From NCBI GenBank assembly GCA_003216465.1, contig QCIU01000003.1, positions 120,471 through 184,470 of the forward strand: 64,000 nt of DNA, given 5' to 3'. How positions within the stretch are numbered: position 1 is the stretch's first letter; each line of letters starts with the position of its first letter. Below, piece after piece: positions 37,327-46,912 of this stretch. Under the pieces are notes generated by a model. That model saw nothing but the letters and a program-made list of their open reading frames with translations. It was not told where the DNA came from and did not search any database. Made by a program: the position numbers and the translations under genes. This stretch comes from Prochlorococcus sp. AG-402-N10 (GTDB lineage: Bacteria > Cyanobacteriota > Cyanobacteriia > PCC-6307 > Cyanobiaceae).

Positions 37327-37689
37327 ATGACAACTATCAGATTTATCAGAGAAGGAATTGATATCCAATGCAAACCAGGAGAAAATTTAAGAGAACTAAT
37401 TATTAGAGAAAAATTACAACTTTACGGGTTAAAGGGCATATTAGGTAATTGTGGTGGAGCCGGCCAATGTAGTACTTGTTTTGTTTCAGTTGAAGGAGGA
37501 ACTAAAAATTGCCTTAGCCCTCTTACTAGTGTTGAGGAAGAAAAACTCAAAAATAGACCTGATAATTGGAGACTTGCCTGCCAAACCCTGATCAAGTCAT
37601 CTGCTGTAATATTAACTAAGCCTCAGTCTCCACCAACAAATTTGAGAGATCTAAAAGAATTTTCAGAAAACAAAAAATTACCTCGATAA
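37327..37689 (+). CDS. 2Fe-2S ferredoxin
   Basis: The 120-residue protein has a plant-type ferredoxin pattern: LGNCGGAGQCSTCFVSVEGG with clustered cysteines (C-x5-C-x2-C) and a fourth in WRLACQTLI. It differs from the main photosynthetic PetF by a C-terminal extension with a PQSPPTNLRD tail. A role as an alternative or electron-carrying ferredoxin for PSII or metabolism is plausible; it lies between psbB and psbM. Confidence 0.88.
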   Translation: MTTIRFIREGIDIQCKPGENLRELIIREKLQLYGLKGILGNCGGAGQCSTCFVSVEGGTKNCLSPLTSVEEEKLKNRPDNWRLACQTLIKSSAVILTKPQSPPTNLRDLKEFSENKKLPR

Positions 37690-37790
37690 ATTGTTTAAGA
37701 CTGTTAATGAGTTAGTAGATTTTTGATTTTTCCACTTAATTTTCATATTAAATGCTTATAGTTTAAATATTATTGAATTTGTCTTTTTAA

Positions 37791-37943
37791 ATGGAAACAA
37801 CAAATTTTGGTTTTGTAGCAAGTCTCCTTTTTGTAGGGGTACCAACTATCTTTCTAATAGGTCTATTTATCTCAACACAAGATGGAGAAAAGTCCAGCTT
37901 TTATTCAGACTCTAGTAAGGGTAAACTTGGTCCAAAACGTTAA
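37791..37943 (+). CDS. psbM: Photosystem II protein M
   Basis: A 50-residue peptide read directly from the sequence: METTNFGFVASLLFVGVPTI..., with one membrane helix and a polar tail ending KGKLGPKR. PsbM lies at the PSII dimer interface. It is longer at the C-terminus than the 35-residue plant form. It precedes prmC by 12 bp. Confidence 0.93.
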   Translation: METTNFGFVASLLFVGVPTIFLIGLFISTQDGEKSSFYSDSSKGKLGPKR

Positions 37944-37955
37944 GTTTTCTAATTA

Positions 37956-38825
37956 ATGTTTAATGTTTCCACAGACAAATTTTTAAAGTGGAAAGAGAAA
38001 CAACTTTTAAAAGGCAGTGATAAACAATCACTTGACCTTTTAATTGATTCAGTAGGTAGTATCTCAAAAAAGGAATTAAATTTACTTAAAATAAAATCGA
38101 ATAAGACAGTAACACTTGAATTTACTTTAGATTCTATAGAATTTTTATGGAATAAACATATTTTCAGTTCTATTCCCATACAGTATTTAACAGGGGTTTC
38201 ATATTGGAGAAACCTCAAATTAGAGGTCTCAAATAAAGTTCTTATTCCAAGACCAGAAACGGAACTCATAATTGATATAGTCTTAGAAGAATTTAAAAAT
38301 AAGGACGAAAAGATAATTTTTGCTGATTTAGGAACTGGATCAGGAGCTATCAGTATTGCCTTGGCACTAGCTAAACCATTTTGGAACGGCGTAGCAACTG
38401 ATATTGATAAAAATGCTGTTGAGATTGCATTGAGAAATTTTTCAAATTACTCTAATAAATCCAATTTGACATTTCATTACGGACATTGGTGGGAACCTAT
38501 TAAATATTTACGAGGAAAAATAGATCTAGTTATTGCAAATCCTCCATATATTCCACAAGATATTTATAGTAAATTATCAGTAGAAGTAAAAGACTTTGAA
38601 CCAAAAATTGCTCTTTTAGGAGGAGTTGATGGCTTGGAACATATTAATGAAATAGTTAGGCATGCGCCGTTATTTTTAAAAGAAAAAGGTTGTTTATTAC
38701 TCGAACATCATTATGATCAAGGAGATAAAGTTAAAAAGTTATTTTTAGAATATGGCCTTACTTCAGTCAGAGTATTAAAAGATTTTTCTGGTATTGGAAG
38801 ATTTACAATTGGAAGGTATAAATAA
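37956..38825 (+). CDS. prmC: Release factor glutamine-N5 methyltransferase (HemK family)
   Basis: The 289-residue protein has a HemK N-terminal helical domain and a Rossmann methyltransferase domain: ADLGTGSGAISIALAL (SAM site) and the hallmark NPPY in VIANPPYIPQD. It methylates the GGQ glutamine of RF1 and RF2. Length is normal. It overlaps the upstream region of the TsaC gene by nothing: the next ATG is 13 bp later. Confidence 0.94.
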   Translation: MFNVSTDKFLKWKEKQLLKGSDKQSLDLLIDSVGSISKKELNLLKIKSNKTVTLEFTLDSIEFLWNKHIFSSIPIQYLTGVSYWRNLKLEVSNKVLIPRPETELIIDIVLEEFKNKDEKIIFADLGTGSGAISIALALAKPFWNGVATDIDKNAVEIALRNFSNYSNKSNLTFHYGHWWEPIKYLRGKIDLVIANPPYIPQDIYSKLSVEVKDFEPKIALLGGVDGLEHINEIVRHAPLFLKEKGCLLLEHHYDQGDKVKKLFLEYGLTSVRVLKDFSGIGRFTIGRYK

Positions 38826-38838
38826 GTTCTTTATTTTA

Positions 38839-39420
38839 ATGAATGTTATAAATCAAAAAAAAGCGTACGAGATATTAAATAATGGAATGCCTGTAATTTT
38901 TCAGACTGACACTTTGCCAGCTATTGGGTGCTTACCAGAATATTCTGATATTATTTATAAAATAAAAAAAAGACATAAAAATAAACCCTTAATTCTTATG
39001 GGAGCAGAAACTTGTCAATTGCAAGAGTTTGTTCATCAATCTGCAATAGAAGATTATAAAGCGATATCTTCTAAATATTGGCCAGGAGCTCTAACAATGA
39101 TTATTCCTATTTCAGATAAAAAGAAATCTATTGTAACCAGTAACAATTTAACACTAGGAATAAGAGTACCTAATTCATTAATGGCAAAGTCTCTAATCAA
39201 TAAAACAGGACCATTGTTAACATCCAGCGCAAATCTATCAGGGAATGAGGAATTAACAACTGCTAATGGAGTTTCAAATAATTTGCCCAATATAGATATT
39301 CTAGGACCAGTTCCATGGGAGAAATGCAGCGGTGAAGCTAGCACAATTATATCTTGGGTTAATCATGGAAAATGGAAACTGGTTAGACAGGGAAAAGTTA
39401 CCATTACAAAATTTTGCTAA
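38839..39420 (+). CDS. Sua5/YciO/YrdC (TsaC-like) threonylcarbamoyl-AMP synthase
   Basis: The protein (193 residues from ATG 38839) has the YrdC fold: FQTDTLPAIGCLP, KIKKRHKNKPLILMG, YWPGALTMIIP and the STIISWV loop. The family makes threonylcarbamoyl-AMP for t6A in ANN-decoding tRNAs. The frame extends upstream to a TTG at 38794 inside prmC, but the ATG gives the natural N-terminus MNVINQKKAYEIL. Its stop overlaps the start of a small membrane protein (TAATG). Confidence 0.9.
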   Translation: MNVINQKKAYEILNNGMPVIFQTDTLPAIGCLPEYSDIIYKIKKRHKNKPLILMGAETCQLQEFVHQSAIEDYKAISSKYWPGALTMIIPISDKKKSIVTSNNLTLGIRVPNSLMAKSLINKTGPLLTSSANLSGNEELTTANGVSNNLPNIDILGPVPWEKCSGEASTIISWVNHGKWKLVRQGKVTITKFC

Positions 39421-39575
39421 TGTTTGTCTTATTATTTTTTGTTTTTGTAATTCAATTTTTTTCTTATTGGCTATTTGAACCTTTTAGTGCTTTTTTAACT
39501 CATTTACTTGAAGTGAGATTGTTACCATTTCTTCTTTTTTTAATATTTATTTTTATTTTTTCAAAAAATAATTAA
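39420..39575 (+). CDS. Small hydrophobic membrane protein
   Basis: A 51-residue frame from an ATG that shares bases with the TsaC stop (TAATG at 39418-39422). It reads MFVLLFFVFVIQFFSYWLFE... with a second very hydrophobic helix near the C-terminus and a final SKNN. Two membrane segments are predicted. Such coupling argues for a real gene. The function is unknown; I do not recognise a family. Confidence 0.6.
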   Translation: MFVLLFFVFVIQFFSYWLFEPFSAFLTHLLEVRLLPFLLFLIFIFIFSKNN

Positions 39576-39590
39576 ACTTTACTATTGGAA

Positions 39591-39662
39591 TGCCGGCTAA
39601 CAGATTTGAACTGATGGCCTTCGCTTTACAAAAGCGCTGCTCTACCGCTGAGCTAAGCCGGC
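39591..39662 (-). tRNA. tRNA-Thr (anticodon TGT)
   Basis: The 72-nt minus-strand RNA has acceptor arms GCCGGCT / AGCCGGC with A discriminator, D-arm GCTCAGCGGTAGAGC, the anticodon loop TTTGTAA with TGT, and T-arm GTTCAAATC. It reads ACA and related Thr codons. Confidence 0.94.
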
Positions 39663-39729
39663 GTAAATTTTATTTTACAATCAAGAAGGTATAATTTTGC
39701 TTTTATTAATTAAGCATTTTAAAAAATAT

Positions 39730-40047
39730 TTATTGTTTGGAATTCTTTTCATTTTTTTTAAATTGTATTTCGCCAGAAAGAGTTCTTTTTATTGGTAAAT
39801 TTGCAACTAAGGCAGTCATTCTATCCTCCGTTTCTAGACTTACGGCAACTTCCTCAAAATCAATCTCAACATATTTAGCAACTACATCGAGTATCTCTTT
39901 TCTCATTTTATCCAAAAGATCAGTTGTTAAGGAACTCATATCAACTCTGTCATGAGCTAAAACTAGTTGCAAGCGCTCTCTGGCTGTATTTGCACTAGCC
40001 GTTTCTCTACCTAGCAGTTTGTTAATAAGGTCTCTAAGAGTCATCAT
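39730..40047 (-). CDS. minE: Cell division topological specificity factor MinE
   Basis: The 105-residue protein matches MinE: an N-terminal anti-MinCD helix ([17 protein letters not shown]) and a dimerisation domain with [16 protein letters not shown]. MinE drives pole-to-pole cycling of MinCD. It is the last gene of minC-minD-minE, 3 bp after minD. Confidence 0.96.
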   Translation of the reverse strand: MMTLRDLINKLLGRETASANTARERLQLVLAHDRVDMSSLTTDLLDKMRKEILDVVAKYVEIDFEEVAVSLETEDRMTALVANLPIKRTLSGEIQFKKNEKNSKQ

Positions 40048-40050
40048 TGT

Positions 40051-40866
40051 TTAAAAAATCTTTGTTTGCATTAATCTCAAAAATTTATCTTTTAAGCTTT
40101 TACCTTCGTTCTTCGGATCAATAATAGGGATATCTTTCCCTGTTAGCCTTTGTGAAACGTTTAAGTAACATTTTTTTGCTGGTGATTTACTTTCTGAAAG
40201 GGTTAGAGGCTCACCTCTGTTTGTACTAATTATTACTTGCTCATCCTCAAGAACAATTCCTAACAAGGGTAATGAAAGGATACTTTGAACATCTTCTATG
40301 GAAAGCATCTCTTGATTAGCCATCATATTCGGTCTAACTCTGTTAATAACTAGTTGTATAGGTTTAATATCGGATGTGTTTAAAATTCCTATTACTCTAT
40401 CCGCATCACGCACTGCAGATAACTCAGGATTTGTTACTACTATAGCTTCTTTACATGCTGATAAAGCATTTTTAAAACCATCCTCAACTCCAGCTGGACA
40501 ATCCACTAAAACGTAGTCAAATTTTTCACTAAGTAAGTTACTGATCTTCTTCATATCCTCAGGCTTCATCCAATCCAACATCCTCGGGTCTCCCGCTGGC
40601 AAAAGAGCTAAATTAGGTTCCTGCTTATGTCTAACTAATGCTTGGTCGAGACGGCAATTTTTATCAAGAACATCTTGTGCTGTATATATAATTCTATTTT
40701 CTAGACCCAAAAGGAGATCTAAATTCCTTAATCCAAAATCAGCATCAAGAACGGCTGTTGAAGCTCCGCTGTTAGCTAGGGCAATGCCTAAGTTTGCAGT
40801 TAAAGTGGTTTTGCCAACTCCACCTTTGCCTGAACAAATTAATATAGTGCGAGTATTTTTCGCCAC
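40051..40866 (-). CDS. minD: Septum site-determining ATPase MinD
   Basis: The 271-residue ParA-type ATPase has the deviant Walker A GKGGVGKTT (13-21), LDADFGLRNLDLL and DYVLVDCPAG. It ends with a short basic amphipathic helix (FLRLMQTKIF) that binds the membrane. MinD with MinC blocks FtsZ rings away from mid-cell. The start is GTG at 40866. The minC-minD gap is 117 bp. Confidence 0.97.
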   Translation of the reverse strand: MAKNTRTILICSGKGGVGKTTLTANLGIALANSGASTAVLDADFGLRNLDLLLGLENRIIYTAQDVLDKNCRLDQALVRHKQEPNLALLPAGDPRMLDWMKPEDMKKISNLLSEKFDYVLVDCPAGVEDGFKNALSACKEAIVVTNPELSAVRDADRVIGILNTSDIKPIQLVINRVRPNMMANQEMLSIEDVQSILSLPLLGIVLEDEQVIISTNRGEPLTLSESKSPAKKCYLNVSQRLTGKDIPIIDPKNEGKSLKDKFLRLMQTKIF

Positions 40867-40983
40867 AAAAAATTAAATATTTCATAAATAATAAATCAAA
40901 TTCGTAAAACGTAAATTTTAAAAAGTTAAGTAATTCTTAAATTTATTGCTTTGAAATAAAATATTTCAAAATATTGATTTATT

Positions 40984-41640
40984 TCAACCAGGGATTAAGT
41001 AAGGCTTAATGATAATTGCACTATCTTCAAGTATTGCAATTTCAGGATATTGATTTTTGGGCTTTTCTTTTGGACCAATAGCAATACTAGAGCAAATTCT
41101 CAATTGTAGAGGGTTTAGATAAAGTGCTGCAATTGAACAATTTCTGTCTCCATTTTCGCCTGCAATAGCTATTCCTAATAGTTTCCCCCAAACATAAATG
41201 TTATTATTTGCGGAAACTACAGCTCCTGGATTGACATCACCGAAGATAAAAAGATTTCCATTTGAAGATATTCGATCACCTGATCTAATTGTCCCTTTGT
41301 GAAGAGTATCCTTTTGCTCTTGAACTGAACTAGCAAATAAAATATTTTCAGATTCTTTTGTGGTTATTAAAGTCGATTTAATTTTTAAAAACTTCCCACT
41401 TACGACTGTTTCTCTATTTACTGAATAAATTTGGATGAACTTGATGTTTAGTTTTTCAAGCTCAGCCTTCAATTTTGCTAAATCATGTGAATTAATTTCT
41501 TCATTTTCAATTATTAGATTTGCTTTAACTGGACTTTGTAAATCAGTGAATTCGTTGATAAAAAATTGATTAATTTCAAATTTCTTTAAGGATAAAGATC
41601 TTACACATTCATTATTTTTGTTTTTAAAAATTAATTTCAT
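40984..41640 (-). CDS. minC: Septum site-determining protein MinC
   Basis: The 218-residue protein has the C-terminal right-handed beta-helix of MinC (TIRSGDRISSNGNLFIFGDVNPGAVV and GKLLGIAIAGENGD), which binds MinD and FtsZ. The N-terminal half is diverged. It is adjacent to the HD hydrolase gene: that stop codon ends directly before the minC ATG. Confidence 0.94.
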   Translation of the reverse strand: MKLIFKNKNNECVRSLSLKKFEINQFFINEFTDLQSPVKANLIIENEEINSHDLAKLKAELEKLNIKFIQIYSVNRETVVSGKFLKIKSTLITTKESENILFASSVQEQKDTLHKGTIRSGDRISSNGNLFIFGDVNPGAVVSANNNIYVWGKLLGIAIAGENGDRNCSIAALYLNPLQLRICSSIAIGPKEKPKNQYPEIAILEDSAIIIKPYLIPG

Positions 41641-42897
41641 TTATAGTTCATCTCTTACTTTTGAGATTTGATCTTCTATATCTTTTCTGAACTCACTAGG
41701 ATAAATAATAAGGGAGCTCTCATTTGATCTCATCAATGTTTTTATTAATTCTGATTTATTTTCTAATGATTTTTGATACTTTCCATCCCATATTTTAAGA
41801 GAATTATTAGATTTAAAACCTTTGAAAGATCTTTCTTTGATACCACAAAACAGTTCTGGATCGTAACTATTTAAATAACATTTTTTTCTTGCAAAAGCCA
41901 ATATCTCAAGTCTTTTTAATTTTGTTAAGGAACTTATATCGGATGCTTTTAACAAATTTCTATCAATAAACATACTACAAAGGGTTTCTAAGGGATTAAA
42001 AGATTCATTTTTCCATTTCATTAAATGGTAATAAAGAATAATGTCGTCATTTGCAAGGAAGTCCTTAATCTCAAGATTTTCTGGGGTAAATATCCAATTT
42101 CTCATGCTTTCATCTATCCATATTTTTTTTGTGGAATTGTTTTTAATTGAATAAATAATTTTTTCTAAAATCCAAGTAGAAATTTCGTTAATTCTATGGT
42201 TGTAAATTGTTCTATACATCATGTTTCTTAGGACTAAAAAATGTTCAATTGCAATTACGCCTTTTGGTTTTATTGCTATATTCCCGTCTGGAGAAAAAGT
42301 AAGAGCCGAAATAATTCTTTCTAAATCTACTAATCCATATTTTGTTCCTGTGTTATAGCTATCTCTTAACAAATAATCAAGACGATCACAATCTATTTCA
42401 CTACTAATTAAGGTCTTTAAAGGGTTGGAGAATAAGTTTTGACTTCCAAATAAGTCTGCAATTTGATTAGGTAATTCTCTATCAAAATTTTTAAGAATTG
42501 ATGTTATTGGTGAATAATTTTTAACTAAATTTTTTGACCATTGTTCATGGTCATGAGAAAATATGACTTCGCTGGTGTGACTTAAAGGGCCATGACCTAA
42601 ATCATGAAGCAGTGCTGCCCCGAAAAGTATAAATTTATTTTCACTAAATTCGGGTTTTATTTCAGTTAATCTTCTAAAAATCTTTCTTGAAACACAAAAT
42701 ACACCAATTGAATGTGTGAATCTACTTGATTCTGCGCCATGGAAAAGTAGTGAGGCTGCTCCTAATTGTTTTATCCTTCTTAGCCTTTGGAATGCCAAAG
42801 TATCAATTAGCTGCATAATCATCAATTCTTCTGGCTTATCTGAATCAATTATTATTTCTTTATGTATGGGATCATGAAAAATTCTTTTACTATTCAT
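41641..42897 (-). CDS. HD-domain superfamily phosphohydrolase
   Basis: The 418-residue protein has an HD domain with SRFTHSIGVFCVSRKIFR, then ALLHDLGHGPLSHTSE with the HD pair, and a later ICDR-like EIDCDRLDYLLRDS. It resembles YdhJ/SAMHD1-type dNTPases. Such enzymes hydrolyse nucleotides or nucleotide signals; the substrate is not certain. It lies next to minC with no gap, on the same strand, so it is likely part of the min operon in this organism. Confidence 0.85.
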   Translation of the reverse strand: MNSKRIFHDPIHKEIIIDSDKPEELMIMQLIDTLAFQRLRRIKQLGAASLLFHGAESSRFTHSIGVFCVSRKIFRRLTEIKPEFSENKFILFGAALLHDLGHGPLSHTSEVIFSHDHEQWSKNLVKNYSPITSILKNFDRELPNQIADLFGSQNLFSNPLKTLISSEIDCDRLDYLLRDSYNTGTKYGLVDLERIISALTFSPDGNIAIKPKGVIAIEHFLVLRNMMYRTIYNHRINEISTWILEKIIYSIKNNSTKKIWIDESMRNWIFTPENLEIKDFLANDDIILYYHLMKWKNESFNPLETLCSMFIDRNLLKASDISSLTKLKRLEILAFARKKCYLNSYDPELFCGIKERSFKGFKSNNSLKIWDGKYQKSLENKSELIKTLMRSNESSLIIYPSEFRKDIEDQISKVRDEL

Positions 42898-42928
42898 AAC
42901 TAAAAATTATCTATGCATAAAAAAATAT

Positions 42929-44218
42929 TTAATTAATTATTTCTTCAATCCCCAATTCCTCGTCAATTTCCTCCAAAGCATTTTTTTCAAACAAAGAGTT
43001 TAAAAATAGTTCTCCATTTTTCACCCATTTATCTTCAGAATTTCCATAATCCCTTGCTTCAGGAAGGTTTAAGACTCTATCTGGAGTTATTCCCCTTCCC
43101 TGGATATTATTACCTTTAGGTGTTAAATAGCTAGCAACAGTGATAGCTATACCGCTATCTTCCCCTAAATTTTTCAGAGACTGGATAAGACCTTTCCCAT
43201 AAGTTTGTTCACCAATTAATATTGATCTCTGATTATCTTGAAGGGCGCCTGCAAGAATTTCACTTGCACTTGCTGTGCCTTTATTTACCAAAGTTACCAT
43301 TGGCCCATCAAAAAAGGTGTTTTTTTGAGCAATTATTGCATCTTTGATCCCATTCCTATCTTTTGTTTCTACTATTGGCCTCTCACTTAAAAATGAGTCC
43401 GCTACTGCAATTCCGGAACTTACTAACCCTCCAGAATTATTTCTTAAATCAAGTATTACCCCCTCAACCTCTTTATCCTTAAGTTCTATTAAAGCCTCTT
43501 CAATTTTTTTTGGAACACTTTCACTAAATTGAGTTATTCTCAAGTACCCAATCGTATGAGAGTCATCTCTTAACCGCTTGGTTCTTACTGGCCTAAGGTC
43601 AACTGATCTTCTCTCTAAATCAATTTCTTTAATCTCATCAGAAAGAGATGTGATTTGAACAAGAACCTTTGTTCCGGATTCTCCTCTAAGTTTTGAGGCA
43701 GTATTTGCAAGACCCAATTCAGCAGAAGATATTCCATCAACTTTATCAATCAAATCTCCACTTATTATACCGGCTTCTTCCGCAGGGGAGCCTGCCAAGG
43801 TTGAGATAACTTTAATTTTTTTTGTTGATTCATCTTCTCCTAATTGAAGTCCTACTCCATTTATTTCGCTGCCAAAATTACTTGATTTTAATAGTTCATA
43901 ATCTTTTGGCTTTAATATTCTTGTATAAGGATCTTCAAGTGGTCTTAACATATCTTCAATCGCAGAATAAGCCTGATCACTTGTTTCAATTTGTTTCTGT
44001 AATGTTTTTTGTCTAATTCTCTTCCAATGTATTTCTTCGAGCCTATCAGAATCAAAATATCCTTCATTTACTAAAGTCCAAGCGTCAAGAACAAATTGCT
44101 TGCTATCACTAAGCGCATTAACGCTTGGAGCAACCAAAAAATTAGTTGAAAAAATGCAGATCATTAGGATTATGATCCATTTTCTGAATATTAAAAATTT
44201 GTTAAAAGATGAATTCAT
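42929..44218 (-). CDS. ctpA: Carboxyl-terminal processing protease CtpA
   Basis: A C-terminal protease of the S41 family with a signal peptide (RKWIIILMICIFSTNFLVAP, ending near NALSDSK), a PDZ domain (KIKVISTLAGSPAEEAGI) and the catalytic Ser in NKGTASASEILAG plus Lys in YGKGLIQS. CtpA removes the C-terminal extension of the D1 precursor so the Mn cluster can form. ATG at 44218 is preferred; TTG at 44239 would add seven residues. Only about 70 bp separate it from petB. Confidence 0.92.
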   Translation of the reverse strand: MNSSFNKFLIFRKWIIILMICIFSTNFLVAPSVNALSDSKQFVLDAWTLVNEGYFDSDRLEEIHWKRIRQKTLQKQIETSDQAYSAIEDMLRPLEDPYTRILKPKDYELLKSSNFGSEINGVGLQLGEDESTKKIKVISTLAGSPAEEAGIISGDLIDKVDGISSAELGLANTASKLRGESGTKVLVQITSLSDEIKEIDLERRSVDLRPVRTKRLRDDSHTIGYLRITQFSESVPKKIEEALIELKDKEVEGVILDLRNNSGGLVSSGIAVADSFLSERPIVETKDRNGIKDAIIAQKNTFFDGPMVTLVNKGTASASEILAGALQDNQRSILIGEQTYGKGLIQSLKNLGEDSGIAITVASYLTPKGNNIQGRGITPDRVLNLPEARDYGNSEDKWVKNGELFLNSLFEKNALEEIDEELGIEEIIN

Positions 44219-44288
44219 TGGGTTAAGTGTTAACACCAAGTAAGTGAATTTTAAGTAAGCTCTTTATATCAAAGCTTTTTTTTTTTGG

Positions 44289-44945
44289 ATGGCTGATTCT
44301 TCATCTGTTTATGATTGGTTTCAAGAAAGACTTGAAATTCAAGACATAACTGACGACGTAACTTCCAAGTACGTACCCCCTCACGTAAATATTTTCTATT
44401 GTTTAGGAGGTATAACTTTAGTATGCTTCCTAATTCAATTTGCAACAGGTTTTGCAATGACTTTTTATTATAAGCCGACAGTTACTCAAGCTTATAATTC
44501 CGTAAGTTACTTAATGACTGATGTAAGTTTTGGTTGGTTAATAAGATCTGTTCATAGATGGAGTGCTTCTATGATGGTTTTAATGCTAATCCTTCATGTC
44601 TTTAGGGTCTATCTGACTGGAGGTTTTAAGAGACCAAGAGAATTAACATGGGTGACGGGAGTTGTTATGGCCGTAATAACTGTTGCATTTGGTGTCACAG
44701 GTTATTCTCTTCCCTGGGATCAGGTTGGCTATTGGGCCGTTAAAATAGTATCTGGAGTTCCTGCAGCAATCCCAATTATTGGAGATTTCATGGTTGAACT
44801 GCTTCGGGGAGGGGAAAGTGTTGGACAATCAACTCTTACGAGATTCTATAGCCTCCATACTTTTGTTCTTCCTTGGTCTTTAGCAGTGTTTATGCTTATG
44901 CATTTTCTTATGATTCGTAAACAAGGTATTTCAGGTCCGTTATAA
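44289..44945 (+). CDS. petB: Cytochrome b6
   Basis: The 218-residue membrane protein has four helices with paired heme-ligand histidines ([22 protein letters not shown], and later [18 protein letters not shown]) and Cys near YCLGGITL for heme c-n. It is the heme-bearing core of the cytochrome b6f complex. The length and start [18 protein letters not shown] are typical. Confidence 0.98.
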   Translation: MADSSSVYDWFQERLEIQDITDDVTSKYVPPHVNIFYCLGGITLVCFLIQFATGFAMTFYYKPTVTQAYNSVSYLMTDVSFGWLIRSVHRWSASMMVLMLILHVFRVYLTGGFKRPRELTWVTGVVMAVITVAFGVTGYSLPWDQVGYWAVKIVSGVPAAIPIIGDFMVELLRGGESVGQSTLTRFYSLHTFVLPWSLAVFMLMHFLMIRKQGISGPL

Positions 44946-44983
44946 ACTCTTATAATCAAATTAAACTTAATTTATCATCTGAT

Positions 44984-45466
44984 ATGTCTACCTTAAAAAA
45001 ACCAGATCTTTCCGATCCTAAGTTAAGAGCAAAATTAGCCAAAGGGATGGGCCATAATTATTATGGTGAACCTGCTTGGCCGAATGATCTTTTATATATT
45101 TTCCCTGTAGTAATTCTTGGAACTATTGCATGCGTCGTTGGACTAGCTGTTCTTGATCCAGCCATGTTAGGAGACAAAGCTAATCCTTTCGCTACCCCGT
45201 TAGAAATTTTACCTGAATGGTATCTTTATCCTGTTTTTCAAATTCTTAGAGTAGTTCCAAATAAGCTACTTGGGATTGCTTTACAAACATTAATTCCTCT
45301 TGGATTAATGATTTTGCCATTTATTGAAAACGTGAATAAATTTTCTAATCCATTCAGAAGGCCTGTCGCAATGTCAGTTTTTCTTTTTGGAACTTTTTTA
45401 ACTATATATCTTGGTATTGGTGCTTGCTTACCAATTGATAAATCTCTTACTCTAGGATTATTTTAA
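44984..45466 (+). CDS. petD: Cytochrome b6f complex subunit IV
   Basis: The 160-residue protein starts [23 protein letters not shown] and has three helices; [15 protein letters not shown] with PEWY is the quinol-oxidation site motif. It pairs with cytochrome b6 and lies 38 bp after petB on the same strand, the normal petB-petD operon. Confidence 0.98.
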   Translation: MSTLKKPDLSDPKLRAKLAKGMGHNYYGEPAWPNDLLYIFPVVILGTIACVVGLAVLDPAMLGDKANPFATPLEILPEWYLYPVFQILRVVPNKLLGIALQTLIPLGLMILPFIENVNKFSNPFRRPVAMSVFLFGTFLTIYLGIGACLPIDKSLTLGLF

Positions 45467-45472
45467 GTTAAT

Positions 45473-46912
45473 TTAGAGATCGAACATATCTAAATCATCA
45501 TGCTCATCTCTTAGAAAATGATGCATTAATAAAAAACCTACGATTGTCCATGTCTGATAAGTTCTTGATTGTTGTCCAACCCATGTCCCAGTTGGTCCAT
45601 CAAAATATTCTGCCCATTCTTGCTTAGGTAATTGGTTTAATTGACACCAATAGGATTCTTCTATTAAAGATCGCATTTCTTCCATTAGCATCACATCTTC
45701 AGTTGGAAATCTTTTTTGATGTAAAAGCACTGAGGATCCAAAGAACCAAAGCAAACTAGGCCAATGACCCCCATTGTGATAGCTCCAAGGCCAGTTTTTT
45801 GGATCAGAACCTGTTTTGTTTTGCCATTCTTCTACATCCATATGAGGATGACAAATTCTCATTGGCATTTGTGCCATAAGATGTTGCCTGTTGTGAAGAA
45901 CAAGTCTAAATAATGCTCTTTGTTCTTCTGGAGGTAAAACACCGAACATGCATGCTAAAGAGTTCCCTAAACTGTAAAACCTAAAGTCAGGTCTACCAGT
46001 TCTTATATTTCCTATTAAATAACCCCCTCTATTTTCTAACCAGTCTTGAAGCCATGAAGGGACTACTTGTGGTTGAACATTAAATTCATTGAAATGTTGG
46101 TCATCTCCGTATTGTTCTGTGGGCCTTCTTCTTAAAATTTGCATTGTTTGGCTTGTCACCCAGTAATGTTTTAAAAGAAAACTTCTTAAATCTTCAACCC
46201 ATTGACTAGTAAGAATAAGTCTTTGTTCTAATAATCTACTGACATGATCTTTACGACTTAATTCCATGAGGTTAATACAGCTTTTTAAACATCCATGAAG
46301 TAAAACTTCTACTTCCAAAGGTGCACCCCAAACATCCATCGGTCTATCAATCATAAATGCACAGTCGGGCACAAAAAGAACAGGTGTTCCTTCAAATGTT
46401 GGATGTAAAACTAAATCTAATAACAATTGAATACCCCTTTGCACACTTTGGCTTTTCCCAAAGGAATGATCTCCACTTTTATTTACGTAAAACCAGCATA
46501 ATATTGGCCACCATAGGCTTGCATCTGCGGAAGTAATCCTGCCAATTGATCTTTGCCCGTAATCACCAATTAATTTTCCTTTTTCTTCAACAAAACTTGT
46601 TGGGAATACCCCACGAGTTTGATAGTTGGTACTTTGTAGTTCGAGACATACATTTAAAAATTTTTTAACAATGTCATACCTTTTTTGTGTAATTAGATAA
46701 ATCATTACAGGAACATTGTCTCTTAAAAATATTTCTCCATAATTTAATTTGAGGTTTTTAGTGGGGTGTTCAAGTGCTGCAACGCTGCCTACTAACTCTC
46801 CTGATATTTCAACTAAGGTTTTTTCAAAGTGCTCTTTGGCTTTTGTTACAATTTTGTCTTCATCTGAACTTGGACGAACTCTTAAATTTTTTTGACTAAA
46901 TCTTTCTGCCAT
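45473..46912 (-). CDS. Neutral/alkaline invertase (GH100)
   Basis: The 479-residue protein belongs to glycoside hydrolase family 100: LNYGEIFLRDNVPVMIYL near the N-terminus, DYGQRSIGRITSADASLWWP, and SYHNGGHWPSLLWF. It hydrolyses sucrose to glucose and fructose in the cytoplasm. Marine cyanobacteria make sucrose or glucosylglycerate-type solutes, so this fits. It ends 6 bp from the convergent petD stop. Confidence 0.93.
   Translation of the reverse strand: MAERFSQKNLRVRPSSDEDKIVTKAKEHFEKTLVEISGELVGSVAALEHPTKNLKLNYGEIFLRDNVPVMIYLITQKRYDIVKKFLNVCLELQSTNYQTRGVFPTSFVEEKGKLIGDYGQRSIGRITSADASLWWPILCWFYVNKSGDHSFGKSQSVQRGIQLLLDLVLHPTFEGTPVLFVPDCAFMIDRPMDVWGAPLEVEVLLHGCLKSCINLMELSRKDHVSRLLEQRLILTSQWVEDLRSFLLKHYWVTSQTMQILRRRPTEQYGDDQHFNEFNVQPQVVPSWLQDWLENRGGYLIGNIRTGRPDFRFYSLGNSLACMFGVLPPEEQRALFRLVLHNRQHLMAQMPMRICHPHMDVEEWQNKTGSDPKNWPWSYHNGGHWPSLLWFFGSSVLLHQKRFPTEDVMLMEEMRSLIEESYWCQLNQLPKQEWAEYFDGPTGTWVGQQSRTYQTWTIVGFLLMHHFLRDEHDDLDMFDL

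Noticed and set aside
37137..37373. 78-codon minus-strand frame over the psbB-ferredoxin promoter region
   Set aside because: It covers the ferredoxin start and expected promoters and matches nothing known.
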